From Erinaceus europaeus (taxonomy: Eukaryota; Chordata; Mammalia; Eulipotyphla; Erinaceidae), in the NCBI RefSeq assembly GCF_950295315.1, contig NC_080180.1, positions 65,150,592 through 65,214,591 of the forward strand: DNA of 64,000 nt, read 5' to 3'. Made by a program: the position numbers and the translations under genes. Position 1 is the stretch's first letter; each line of letters begins with the position of its first letter. Below are positions 23,543 through 35,274 of this stretch, one piece after another. Below the pieces are notes generated by a model that saw only the letters and a list, made by a program, of their open reading frames with translations, was not told where the DNA came from and made no database searches.

Positions 23543-23671
23543 ACTCGAGTATCTCTGGTATATGCAGTGATATATGCCTTGGGATAAATTCAGAACATCA
23601 TGATTTTAAGTCCAACACATTCACATCTGGGCAACCTCCTGAAGCAAGTTCTTTGTTCCTTCTAATTGTTT

Positions 23672-23993
23672 TTGCCTCCAGGGTTATTGCTGTGGGTTCG
23701 TGCCTGCACTACATATCTGCTGCTCCTGGAGGCTGACTTTTTCCCTTTTGTTCCCCCTTTTTTGTTGTTGTTGTTATTGATATTGTTGTCATTGTTGTTG
23801 TATAGGACCAAAAGAAATTGAGAGAGGATGGAAGACAGAGAGGGGGAGAGAAAGAGACACCTGCAGACCTGCTTCACTGCTTGTAAAGTGACTCCCCTGC
23901 AGGTGGGGTGCCAGGGGCTCGAACCGGGAATCTTACACCGGCCCTTGTGCTTTGCGCTATATGCGCTTCACCATTGTGCTGCAGTCCAACCCC
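23672..23993 (-). mobile_element. ERI SINE, long-tail (-)
   Basis: Antisense extra module 'tgcctccagggttattgctg...ctcctggaggctgac' at 23,672-23,745, then the standard body with an intact inverted B-box ('gctcgaaccggg') and end 'gtgctgcagtccaaccccc'. Confidence 0.9.
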
Positions 23994-24009
23994 CCTTTGT
24001 TACTTCTAT

Positions 24010-24160
24010 TTTAAAAATGGATTTATTTAGTATGTGAGTTAGAGACAGACCAGCAGAGGCCAGACACCACCCAGCTCTGCATATAGTCTTGCTGGGGTTT
24101 GAGCCTAGGACCCCTGGGCCCTCTGCCAGGCACCTTCTGTGCTGTCATGGGCTAAACTAT
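24010..24160 (-). mobile_element. Diverged SINE (-), 'cataatggttatgca'-like
   Basis: 'gagttagagacagaccagca', 'cacccagctctgcatatagt', then 'gtttgagcctaggacccctg'. The end of the head is lost. Confidence 0.5.
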
Positions 24161-25268
24161 CTCTTTTTCTTCATGACTTTTGCAGACAGCAGATTTGTCA
24201 TCTTCTGGTTACTTTGCCAAGTACATCCGGCCTGTCACTTTTGTCGAACATCAGTTCAACTTGGCTCTCAACTGTACTCATGTCGCAGCTTAATTGTGTC
24301 ATCAGTGATAATGTGACAGTGCCAATTCTGCAGATTACTCTTATGCATCATTTTAAGACCTATCCCAGAAATGTCTTCAACAAAGTCATGACATTGTGAA
24401 ATTTTGAGTATATGTTCAGGTAACACTTATTGACTTATTGTCCATGGTAAGAATACACAGCTATTATTCCCTGTGTAAAATTATCACTAATAATTTTTAT
24501 TTCAATTGTCAAAATTGTTCATACCATAGAACTTTGCATTGTCATTTTCCAATTCTATTATTCTTGTACAATTTGAAAAAGAATCCCAAATAAAAGTCTT
24601 CTGAATGTTCTTTATCTAAAGTTAACTATCATTTTGATATACACTTATGACTAAAGATTTTTTAAAAGACATTTAAATGAGCAAGTGACAGGAAAATGGC
24701 TCTTCTGTTAGTGCTTTTAAGATTTTACACATGTGACACTATGGAATGGTATTAAATAGTTTCCACTTTTCAAATTTAAATTTAGGCTTGAAGACAAGTT
24801 AATTCTCTAGAGAGGTTGAAGAGAATAACATTGAGGGAAAAGCAAATATCAGAAGTTGAATAAAAGGATTAAGATCAAATCTGTTTGTATGTAAATTAGA
24901 ACCTGTAATTTTTCTTAAATGTATGATCTTACCATTTAGGCCTCACGCCCTTATTTTTATTTTGTGAGAGAGATAACTAACAATAAAGTGTGTTTTAGAC
25001 AGATCACTAGCTCACTAACTCAGTCTATCTGCTTTGTCATTGAGAAGGAATATTCTGTGATTCTCATCCTGCCAGGAAGCATATACTTTGCTTTTATTGC
25101 AACATAAAAAGAAACAGTTATAACCCGTCTTTTGATAATTGTCATGATACAATATGCATAGTTTCTCTAATGTTCTCATTGAGATATTTTTAGTAAAATT
25201 CTGAGTATAAAAAAACGAATGGAGTAGTGATCACAAGTAGTACATTCATTCATTCACTTACTCATTTA
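24161..25268. other. Intergenic DNA without recognised genes
   Basis: AT-rich; no coding signal beyond short random frames. Confidence 0.45.
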
Positions 25269-25269
25269 T

Positions 25270-25418
25270 TCAGTAATAAGATTTTTTTTCCCCCTTTAAC
25301 CAGAGCCCTGCTCAGCCCTGGTTGATGGTGGTGTGGGGATTGAACTGGGGACTTTAGAGCCTGGAACATGAGAGTCTTTTTGCATAACCATTAGACTATC
25401 TATTCCCCACCCCAGTAA
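25270..25418 (-). mobile_element. 'cataatggttatgca'-family SINE (-)
   Basis: 'agagccctgctcagccctgg', 'ggattgaactggggacttta', 'gagagtctttttgcataacc'. Diverged but complete head. Confidence 0.8.
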
Positions 25419-25436
25419 TAGGAATTTTGACAACAC

Positions 25437-25640
25437 AATGGAATTGAATAATTTAACAAATTTCCAGGGATACCAAGAAAACCAATCATATCTTTCTATA
25501 ACTGATCTCAACTCATCGTCAGCTAACAGTTGCCGTACATACAGCTGATTAGTAAGAGCTAGAGTCTGCGTATCCTGAGTGCTTAATAGCTCAGGGAGCA
25601 AACGCTCTAGTAATTGCAGGACAGCCCCATACAAGTGTGT
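25437..25640 (-). other. Protein-like fragment of unknown origin
   Basis: The - strand is open for about 65 codons before it runs into the SINE at 25,418. The translation is Leu/Gln/Glu-rich and helix-like ('LQLLERLLPELLSTQDTQTL', then 'LYVRQLLADDELRSVIERYD'). Its balanced composition is unlike the random frames in this window. Upstream (above 25,640) the frame is closed by a TAA and there is no ATG. I cannot name a family. It could be a piece of an old retroposed gene or an unrecognised mobile element, or chance. Confidence 0.3.
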
Positions 25641-25714
25641 TTAATGCCAGTAAGATTATTGCTGGCACGTGGTGCCTGTGAAACAAATCCAACAGCACTG
25701 CTCCGCTCCTGGTG

Positions 25715-25905
25715 GACTTTTTTTTTCCCTCTTTATTTGATAGGATAGAGGGAAATAGAAAGGGGGAGCTAAGAGGATAGAGACACCCACGGTACTTGCT
25801 TCATCCTCATGAAGCTTACCTGAAGGTGAGGAGCAGGGACCCAGACCTGGGTCCCTATGCAGGGTTACATCTGCACTTAACCTGCTACGCCACTGTTCAG
25901 CCCCA
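25715..25905 (-). mobile_element. Old ERI-like SINE (-)
   Basis: Antisense body 'ggatagagggaaatagaaag', inverted B-box-like 'cccagacctgggtcc', end 'ctacgccactgttcagcccc'. Confidence 0.75.
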
Positions 25906-25979
25906 AAGTTCTTGTCTTGATTAAATGTTTATTTTCTTTCTTTTTCTTTTTCTTTTTCTTTAGAAGAGAAATAGGTCAG

Positions 25980-26185
25980 GGGCCGGGTGGTGGCACACCT
26001 GGTTGGGCATACATGTTGCAACAGGCAAGGACCTAAGTTCGAGCCCTCAGGCCCTACCTGCAAGGGGAAAGTTTGCAAGTGGTGTTTGCAAGTGTCTTTC
26101 TGTCTCTCTCCTTCTTTTTCTCCCACTTCCCTCTTGATTTCTGGATGTCTCTACCCAATAAATAAAGATGATAAATTTTTAAAAA
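25980..26185 (+). mobile_element. Old ERI-like SINE (+)
   Basis: Head 'ggccgggtggtggcacacct', B-box-like 'aagttcgagccct', end 'caataaataaagatgataaa'. Confidence 0.85.
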
Positions 26186-26189
26186 ATAT

Positions 26190-26453
26190 TTATTTTTATT
26201 TATTTCCTTTTTGTTGCCCTTGTTATTTGTATTGTTGTTGATATCATTGTTGTTGGATAGGACAGAGAGGAATGGAGAGAGGAGGGGAAGACAGAGAGGG
26301 GGAGAGAAAGACAGACACCTGCAGACCTGCTTCACCGCCTGTGAAGCGATGCCCCTGCAGGTGGGGAGCCGGGGGCTTGAACTGGGATCCTTATGCCAGT
26401 CCTTGCACTTTGCGCCACGTGCACTTAACCCACTGCGCTACCGCTTAACTCCT
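26190..26453 (-). mobile_element. ERI SINE, short-tail (-)
   Basis: Directly abuts the preceding + SINE, tail to tail. Ends 'ctgcgctaccgcttaactcc'. Confidence 0.9.
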
Positions 26454-26459
26454 GATGCT

Positions 26460-26744
26460 AAATTTTTTTTTAAAAGAAATAGATCATGTTAAATAAGGAA
26501 GCTTACAAATATAACATTGTTTTCAAAATCAGTTTACTGGGAAAAGTTGGTTTGCCAGACTTCCGTTACAGACGTACAGACTCCCGGTGTCCATGTGAGC
26601 TGAGCACTGCCTCCTGCAGTTGGTTCTCTCCCTTCAGACACTGGCTCTCCAGTCCTCCTGACAGGCCCCTCCAGCTCCCTCTGCCTGTAAGAGGCCTTGC
26701 CTTTCAGGAAGCTTTACCCCATGACTTCCTCCTCTTTGTTTCTC
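26460..26744. other. Unassigned, comparatively GC-rich DNA
   Basis: A 163-codon + frame spans 26,486-26,977 but its start lies at the SINE edge and its end lies in L1-like sequence. I treat it as non-coding. Confidence 0.4.
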
Positions 26745-26890
26745 AAGTTTCACCTGAGTGGAATCATCTACATTCATTCTTCCTCCTGGCTCTTTGTACT
26801 TCATTCCTTCAAGTCCCATGCAGACTGCTGCCAAAGAGAGAACCTGATCATTTTTTCCGGTTAAATAGCATTCTTTTCTATTTACCTGCA
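26745..26890 (-). mobile_element. Old L1 3'UTR-like fragment (-)
   Basis: 'gagtggaatcatctacattc' followed by 'gttaaatagcattcttttct' matches the order of motifs in ancient antisense L1 3'UTRs. Confidence 0.45.
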
Positions 26891-27027
26891 TGTTTATCCA
26901 AGTTAAGGCTGCTGCTTATCCTGTTCATCTGCTTAGCATTCTTATCTAAATTGAAAAACAATACCTGCTCTTGGTAAGGTAATAGACTTGCAGGGAGAAA
27001 AAAAAAAGTTCTTATGAATACAGTCCA

Positions 27028-27200
27028 GCAGTGGAGGTAGCACAGTGGACAAAGCATTGGACTCTCAAACATGAGGTCCTGAGTTCAATGCCCAGCAGCA
27101 GCACATGTACCAGACCTACAGTTAGTTCACTGAGGGTAACTGTCTCTGATGCAGCCTGTGCTGGATTTTGTATTCACTTTTTTCAAAAAGAGGAGAAGAT
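27028..27200 (+). mobile_element. tRNA-derived SINE, older family (+)
   Basis: 'gaggtagcacagtggacaaa', 'gcattggactctcaaacatg', B-box-like 'gagttcaatgccc'. This is a third SINE head type, also recognisable in antisense near 57.42-57.56 kb. Confidence 0.65.
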
Positions 27201-27288
27201 TGGCCCAGAGGCTGAGTAGGATTGTAGATATATTTACTTTGTCTGGGAAGCATCTTAATAGCAATTATCTTTATAATAAATTTTCATT

Positions 27289-27400
27289 TATTTAATGTAT
27301 TTATTTTTCATGAGAGAGATATGGAGATTATTTAATGTATTTATTTTTCGTGAGAGAGATATGGAGATTAATGTATTTATTTTTCATGAGAGAGATATGG
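27289..27400. repeat. Three-copy tandem repeat, units 44 and about 33 bp
   Basis: 'atgtatttatttttcatgag' plus 'agagatatggagatta' occurs at 27,295, 27,339 and 27,372. The second copy has one substitution (ttcgtgag). It is a local amplification of a SINE tail. Confidence 0.85.
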
Positions 27401-27446
27401 AGAGAAGGACACACACACACACACATAACAAGAGAGAGAATGAGAA

Positions 27447-27488
<42 letters not shown>

Positions 27489-27575
27489 CAGATGGTGATG
27501 TTGGGGGTTGAACCTGGAACTTCAGAGCCTCAGGCAAGGTTTTTTTGCAGAACCATTATGTTGTCTCCCCAAAAC
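27372..27575 (-). mobile_element. 'cataatggttatgca'-family SINE (-) with (CA)n and (GA)n
   Basis: (CA)n at 27,408-27,426 and (GA)n at 27,449-27,487 have expanded in the tail. The head reads 'ggggttgaacctggaacttc' and 'agaaccattatgttgtctcc'. Confidence 0.8.
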
Positions 27576-28395
27576 TGATCAATTTAATCTTGGAAATGAT
27601 GTGGGAACCTAGGTCAAAGGGATCTCATAGCTCTGAGAGACAGTAACAATCAGCCTAACAGTAGAAGTTCAAGAACTTCGTGAAAGACACAGTCCTGGCA
27701 GAGACTTCCAAGGACCAGAGCCAATGCGAGGATTCGAGGAGACTGTTGTGTGTGTTAGTACTAGACCCTGCCTGGAACAGTAGAATAAGAAACGGGAGAC
27801 GTTCTCTGAGCCATGCACAGAGCCATGAGCACAGAGAGGAGTGGGGTGGGGGTTTGCTTGCCTTTAGAGTTTAATGGCCTGAACCAAGCTGTGCGCTGAA
27901 GTGCCCAAGGGCAACTCTCTGGAGACCTGGTCTAAAAACAGAGCCATCCAAGCCCTGCTGTCTGGCTGGTAATCAAGAGAGAACCAGCCCTCTCAGGAGA
28001 AAACAGAGAGCAAAGCCCAATCTCTGGGTCTCTGACTTAGAACAGAGAGGAAAAAGTCAGCTCCTTGAACTATGATAGCAGCTTCAGTTATACCACAGGT
28101 ATACTGGTAGCAGGTCAAAATCTAGTTGGCCAAAGACGTGAAGGAGGAAATAGCTTCTTCTGATCTAGAGTTTGAACACTGATATTATATACCTAAAGGA
28201 GTAGTTTACAGATACTATGGAATGTGGAATATTCTTCTCTCTGTAGATGCTCAACATGCAAATGCCAATAGCAGGTATGCTTTGCCAAATGTGCTCTATT
28301 GCTCAAGATCTCTGACTGAAATAACTTTTCTTACTATCTCAAACATTCCCACTTTAGGGTCTCTTTATTCATTCAGAAGCTGTCTTAAGAACACA
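27576..28395. other. Intergenic DNA without recognised genes
   Basis: 27,650-28,030 is less AT-rich than its surroundings, but no frame or splice pattern supports a gene. Confidence 0.4.
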
Positions 28396-28399
28396 GAAT

Positions 28400-28750
28400 A
28401 GGGGCTTGGACAGTAGCGCAGCAGGTTAAGCGCACATGGTGTGAAGCGCAAGGATGGATATAAGTGTCTCGGGTTGAGTCCCCGGTTCCCCACCTGCAGG
28501 GGAGATCTCTTCACAAGCGGTGAAGCAGGCCTGCAGGTGTCTGTCTCTCCTCCCCTCCCCCCCCCCGTCTTCCCCTCCTCTCTCCATTTCTCTCTGTCCT
28601 CTCCAGCAACAGCAATAACAATAATAACAACAACAGGGGCAACAAGGGCAACAAAAATGGAGGGAAAAAAAGCCTCCAGGAGTAGTGGATTTGTAGTACA
28701 GGCACTAAGCCCCAGTGATAACCCTGGAGGCAAAAAACCAAAACCAAAAA
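28400..28750 (+). mobile_element. ERI SINE, long-tail (+)
   Basis: Complete: head 'cagtagcgcagcaggttaag', CT body with a C10 run at 28,555, 'ggcaacaagggcaacaaaaa', then the extra module 'cctccaggagtagtggattt' through 'aaccctggaggcaaaaaacc'. Confidence 0.9.
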
Positions 28751-31700
28751 AAAAACCCAGACTATTTATTTCTGAGGCTGTATGTATGAGTGCGTGATCC
28801 AAATGGGATTTAGGTATCAGATGGGCTTAGGGCTGTTTCACCTGTTGAAAGTGAGAGTTCAGATACTGGAGCCTTTGAATCCTGTAGAAACCGATATTCT
28901 CTTCAGTGACTGTCAAGATTACTTGTTGTGGGTCTGAATTACTTAAGAAGGGAAGAACCCCTCAGGCTCCCATTGTCGGGTCCCAGTGACTGCAAGAAGG
29001 CCTGATTAATCACCAGGTTACCAGCTGCACGGTTAGTCTAAAACCTGCCTTTTTCTACTATCATCTGTGTCACTGAAATGTTCTCAATGTAAATTGGGTG
29101 ATTCTTAAGGCAGGTAAGAATAATAGTGGTGTTTAGAGCTTTCCTGCACAATATTACATTCTTTCAAAGGACACTATAGAAATTATGAGAAATACCTACC
29201 AGGCCACAAGTAAGCTAGCCTTGATTCAGAGCACTCAAGTTGGATGAGAAATGTTACTATCAATGAGTATCCATATAGTCTAAAAATATTTTAGTATTTT
29301 AGAAAGGGTAATTTATTCACAGAGATGATGAGATGTCTACTCTTTTTAATAACGTTGTTGCTTTTATTTTGTGTGTTATCATAAGGAGATAGATAGGAGT
29401 TAAAGTATTGGAAAGCTTACAGTGATTATTCAAGTAAAGTAGAACTCGTACTTTATATCCTAGAAAATGCAAGATCAAGTGCTCTTGACACAAAATAATA
29501 TTATCATAGCATTGATATTCTAGCTCCTTGTAAAGTATTTTGCTTATTTGCAGTCTTCAATTAAGTTCATTGTTTTTTCTCTGTCATGACTTAGTGATAC
29601 CCTTTGTAACTAAGCCCTTCTTTGTAGGGATATTCTGCAGATCTCTATTTTTACATACAGCTAACCTAAAAGGGTACTGTTTCAGTGACTCCTACTGGAG
29701 TGATTATTTTGCCGCTAATAACTTACTTCTCTGGGTTTTGAACCACGATGATTCTCAAATCAGAGGTAGCAAAACCTGTGGGGAAAACAACACTTGAACG
29801 TGTCGCTTTATGTATGCTAGAACTTGGTTTCAGGTGTTATTACAGTTCACATGTATGAAACAAGAAAATGAGTTTCTATCAGTAGGACCGATTATTTGGA
29901 ATGAATTGGACTTGCGGAATTAAAAGAACAGAGTTGATATACCTTACACCTTGACTGTAAAATTCAATATAAGGTTACCTTTTTTTTTTAAAAGAAACTA
30001 TAAGAAGTAATTTTCTTCCAATAATGGTACCAGAAGCCATGAGTAGCATGTCTACAAATGTAACACTGAAAGCTATGTATTATTAATGATGATTTCTATG
30101 TCATATTTTTATAATGAATTTCAGTGATTCCACATAAAAGTTTCTGTCATTCAACAGACCTGATTTCTTATTACTTTTCTGGTCAGGCCAGGCATTAAGT
30201 TCAGTATCAACAAAAAAATATCAGGCAGAGACCAGTACTGGGAGTAAATGAAATGTTTAGATCCAAAGTTACCAACTGTAAGATTATAAATTTCAGATTG
30301 TATATATAGAATTAAATGATAATTCTGAGTTATTAGGACAAAAAAGTCATTATTCAAGTAGTCTAATATTTTTAATTTTAGTAATATTACATAGAGTATT
30401 GTGAATTTTATAACATACAAAATCATCATCAATTGGAAGCCATGAATTACAGATAAGAAGGTGAATACCTTTATTTGCAAATATTTCCCAGGTTTATGTT
30501 CATCTTTTAGCAAAAGTTTATTTATCATAACCCTGAAAACATAAATGGATGAATAAAAGGAAAGATACCACACTGACAAAGTTTTCAATGAACCAATCAC
30601 CCATTTCTGTCTCTTCTTAGTCCAAAGGGGTTGCCTGTTTTGTTTAGGGTAACCTGTAAGATGTTTAATCAGTAGTTTTAAAACTAAATATGAAGAAAAG
30701 AAATATTTCCCTTGTTGGTCTTTTCAAAGAAGCCAATAACTCAGACATAGTGCTTTTTCAGCCCTTTATATTCATTTAAACAAGTCTTAAAGAGAAACTC
30801 AGATGCTAGAAGTCACACAGTTCAGAAGGCAAATAGGAATGAAAAAATAGTCTCTTCGACTCCATTCTTTATCATGTTAGAGTAGATACATATTCTAGTC
30901 TGCATTGTCCTTGAAAGAGATTACTTCAGATCTATGTGTTTGAACATGTTATAATTCATAACGATATCTTAGAATGAAGTAGAAAGGGATATGTAATTTC
31001 TATATTCTTTTAATGAAGAAATTCTATGCCTTTCATAAGTTCTTAGTATCCAGAAGTATTGAGACTTTGTTCAGACTGAACTGGGAAACACAGCCAAGCC
31101 AGCCTCCACCTCCTCACTACTACTCCACTTTCTGTGCTCTAAGCCCAACTAATACTGGAGAACGGAATGAGAAGAAGCTGAAAGTAAGGCAAAAACTGCT
31201 TCTTGTGTGTTTCACCCAGGAAACATAACTTTCATTTATTCATATACGGATTTGTGCTTATTTCTAAGGTGTTGAGAATGAGCTCTACTAGTGAAGCAGA
31301 CGCATACGCAGCAGAGTCAAATGAGTTGTCCGTGCACGTGTGCCCATGTTACTCTGTAATATATTATTTCTACATGTAAGAAATGAATCCTACTCTTATC
31401 AGTGTTACCCAGAAAGGTCAGATTTTGAGATATTCCCATCATGAGCATTCCATTCTCAGCAAGGACTTTTCAAGTCCCAGGCAAGAAAACCCAGTTTGGC
31501 AAAGGACTGCCCATCTCTTTGTCCCTTTATGAATGGTTAGAATGCTGGGACTGGCACTACTTGAGTTTCCTTTCTTTTCTCTGAGCTAGCAGAGGTGAGA
31601 TGAGGTCTATGAGGATGCTGTTACAGAAGCCGAGTGAGATTCTGTGCAGCCACCTAGGCCCTGTCTGCATCAGTTGACTCAGACGTGAAATGAGCATTGA

Positions 31701-32919
31701 CAGATTCTTGAAAGTTCATTGTGAGACTGTAATGAGATAATTTATTACAGCACAGGGCCTGAGGCTTGGCACTGAGTATTTCTGTCCTCTAATATAATTT
31801 TCTATCAACCAATTTATGCCTGCTTTTCATTAAAATATACCACCTATTTTAGGTTTTCAATTCAGATATTAAATATTTCAATGGTGCAGGGTTATAATTG
31901 AAATTTAAATCTGTTTTAAGTTACAATGTTCAAAATACATGTAATTTATGGTTACAACAAACTTACCGGATGATTAAAAGCAATTGGTTTATGAGTGTTA
32001 GCAGAGAGGTTGTCACTATTTACCTGTATAACAGAGTAAAGCAATACATAATATAAAAGTGGACTACAGATCATAATTAATAAGAATTTCAATAACCACA
32101 GGAAAAAGACGAAGTGCAGTAGTTGTGTACACATCTGTTCACCCTGCACATTACTTGAAAGTGATCACATATTGATGACACTAGTCTCTTTGATAGATCT
32201 TGTAGCTAAGAAGTCCTTTGAAAAGGTTCTTTTTCTACCATCCAAGGGCTTCATGCTTGATGCATCTTACAGAATAAAAGGTGTTCAGTTCTCACAAAAA
32301 ATGCATGTGCCAGTTCCTATACATGTAGTCATAACCACTGTAGATCTTTTAAACAGTTCTTAAGAGCCGATCATTGTTTTTCCGATGCTACTTTGTATTT
32401 ATCTGGTATTGATAGAATGCATTTTATGGATTATAAGGGGCATCATTTGCTTCCATGTCATCAGCTGCTACTTATAGTTTATGCTAGTGTAGGCTTGATT
32501 CATGCTTTCACTCATTCTCCCATGTATTTCTGTCAAAGAGTGTATTGGAAAAAACAAACCCTGTGGGGAGATTGAAGTTTGGTAACTACCCATGTAACAA
32601 TGGACGTGTGTTCATGAAAATATATGCCCATCAATAACTGTTGTTCTACCTTTTAAATGGGTCATGGATAAAGCCCATGAAAACATGGTGAATTCATGCA
32701 CGAGAATGAAGGAGCCATGCTATACTAAAATATCTTGGCGGATAAAGAATTTGAACACAGAAAATCCCTACACATGCACATTTTGGAGTTAAGTATACAT
32801 ACAGAAATCTTTATTGCATCTTACGTCATCAGTGACAGTGTGCTTGAAATGAACATCTTGTCTTATTGGCTATCCATTTGCATTAGTAGACTCATTGGGG
32901 AAACTGACGATCCTTCCTA
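28751..32919. other. Repeat-poor intergenic DNA
   Basis: No young SINE or L1 is recognisable in over 4 kb, unlike the rest of the window. The longest frame is on the - strand at 30,151-30,600 (149 codons). It is dominated by Leu/Ile/Lys/Tyr/Asn as expected from AT-rich DNA and has no motif. No gene called. Confidence 0.5.
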
Positions 32920-32974
32920 GCTGACTGAATCCACATGGATCCCAGTCACTTTCAAAGCCAGCAACAAGCAGCTC

Positions 32975-33045
32975 CTGACAGCTTTCAACCTGACGCTGTT
33001 GACTGGCTACGGAAGAAGGGCAAACGCTAGAAGAAGAAGAAGTAG
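32975..33045 (+). mobile_element. RTE-like LINE 3' end (+)
   Basis: Frame 'PDAVDWLRKKGKR' followed by TAG and (GAA)n, the same terminus as at 16,431 on the opposite strand. How far upstream it extends is unclear. Confidence 0.6.
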
Positions 33046-34639
33046 ACTCAGATACAAAAATTAAACTTTCTCCCTCTCTCACTACAAGTCATATTCCACC
33101 TGTATACAAACCCACAGCTGAAACCACAATAGTGAACAGTGATTGAGTTTTCTTGTTGGATGCTTATAGATATGGAAGAAGCCCAGTCTTCTCTCCCTGA
33201 ATTTTGAGCCTCTAAGAAATGCTGGGCGTCAGGCAAAGGGAGATAAAAAAATCTTGGCATTTCTTTTACATTCATAAAGACAATAATATAAGTTCATTGC
33301 CTGTGGGCAGAGACGTCCCTCAACACTTACATCAAACAGTAGAAAGTTGTAAATTGTCAGCTTCTTACCCTAGTACCATTCTCAGCATAATTTAAATGTT
33401 TGGGATGACATGTATTCTCTTTGAAAGCAGATAACCCTATGTAAGAAAGGAAGCACTGAACCAGCAGAAGAAATTTCAACTCCCACATTTACTCAATTTT
33501 TCGATTCAGTCCTTAGCCCCCTTAGAAGACATCAGAAACTCCCCTTAAATATATATATATATATTTTTTTCTGGGTGAGAAACCTTGGGCTGAGATGGAG
33601 GATAAAGAATGTGATTGTATTGACACTGATTTTTCAGGTCAGGCAAACTCTGTGGATATGAGTTTTGAGTCTTGTATGTAGAAAAAAAAATCTTTAAGAA
33701 TCTTTTATTAGCTTACTTATTTGAGCATAGGAGACTCCCTTGTGCTTTGGGGGTTATTATTAATCTTCCACCTCAGTACACATAGCTCTGTATCTTTGTT
33801 TTCTGTAATAAATCCCACCAAAGCACACCAAAACATTAGAGAATGATTTGACCTCCACCTCCATCTTAGCTTTCTCCCTACAATTAGACATAACTGTGAA
33901 ATCTTAATGCCTTTTTTCTGTGTCCTCTGCTTTTTAAAATCATTACTACGAAGGCTGCATTGCACAAATAAACAGAGAAGTAACATAAACAATCCTAACT
34001 CCTTTGTTCCACCTTTACTTTATCTTGGCAAATTTTCTTTCTTTTGGAGATTGCAGCCATTCTTTGCATAGAAGGGATATAGTAAGTAGCCTTTGTTGTC
34101 CTTGAAGACGTTTATTTTCAGCATTGCTCAGAGTTCTTTTCACAAGTTATACTAGTTTATTAATCTTATTACCTACCTCATGGGTGTATCAAGAATTTTT
34201 TTTTTGATGTGTGTCATTCTTAATAGATAACAAGGGTGACCACATGTACAATATTTCTTATGATCTTGATCTATTAGTTTTAAATTACTTGCTGTTGTTC
34301 AGTGACATTATTTAAAATAAGGAGATTTTTAAAAGACTTTCCAAATTAATGTTATGTTGGGAGATACTAGAGATTACCACTAATACTAGCACAAATGAGA
34401 AGAAAAGCAAGAAAAGGTATTCTGTGTAACACCCTTTAAGATATTACTGAAGGGAGAACATTTTATCCAAGAAGAATATCTAAAAAGTGACAGCATTTCT
34501 AAATTTTAGGGGATAAACTTTGGGATAGGTCAAAGGACACAGAAGTAAATAGACATAAGGTGAACTCTGAAATCAGGTGGTTCATCCAGTATTTAAGTTT
34601 CATCCCTGTAACCTCAGTAGTTAGTCAGTCTTTGATTCT
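33046..34639. other. Intergenic DNA without recognised genes
   Basis: (TA)n at 33,549-33,563. No coding signal. Confidence 0.45.
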
Positions 34640-35066
34640 TATACTCTGTTATCAAAATGATAGCCATAACTAAAGGAGACATGCAGAGGGCAAGAAAAGC
34701 ATACACTAGTGATGCTTAATATAATCATGGAAATGCAAAGTGATTCAACAGAGCATATTCTGCACTTAGTTAGATGACCAATTCTGGAAACCCAAAGCCT
34801 AATGCTGATGACGATGTGGAGCTACAGGAACTCTTGCTTATTGCTTGTGGGGATACAAAATGGTACCACCATTTTGGAAGGCAGTGTGACTGACTGTTCC
34901 ACAGCTTGTTATATGATATGACGCAGCTGTTGTGCTCTTTGATATTTACCCAGTGAATAAAAGCATATGTCAGAAAATCCCTTCCACATGGGTTCTGAGA
35001 ACCATTTTATTCATGACTTCCCCAACTTGAAAGCAGTCAAGATTTACTCCCATAGATCAATGGAAG
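34640..35066 (+). mobile_element. L1 ORF2 end/3'UTR fragment (+)
   Basis: 'tgctgatgacgatgtggagc', 'aaaatggtaccaccattttg', 'gaaggcagtgtgactg', 'tatttacccagtgaataaaa' and 'cccaacttgaaagcagtcaa' follow the motif order of the L1 region just past the reverse transcriptase domain. Confidence 0.75.
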
Positions 35067-35112
35067 CAGTACTCTGGAGAATGTCCCTGGTAGAACTCAA
35101 CCTCTGAGTGAG

Positions 35113-35274
35113 GCTTCTTCTTCTCCTTCTCCTTCTCCTTCTCCTTCTCCTTCTCCTTCTCCTTCTCCTTCTCCTTCTCCTTCTCCTTCTCCTTCTCCTT
35201 CTCCTTCTCCTTCTCCTTCTCCTTCTCCTTCTCCTTCTCCTTCTTCTTCTTCTTCTTCTTCTTCTTCTTCTTCT
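35113..35274. repeat. (CTTCTC)n then (CTT)n microsatellite
   Basis: About 22 hexamer units followed by about 10 trimers. It directly joins the antisense RTE-like terminus at 35,275. Frames here read as poly-Leu or poly-Arg and are not genes. Confidence 0.95.

Noticed and set aside
26486..26977. 163-codon + frame
   Set aside because: Starts at a SINE edge and runs through antisense L1-like sequence; no domain.
28365..28802. 145-codon - frame and 118-codon + frame
   Set aside because: Both translate an ERI long-tail SINE.
30151..30600. 149-codon - strand frame
   Set aside because: AT-driven composition, no motif, no neighbouring exon or promoter signal.
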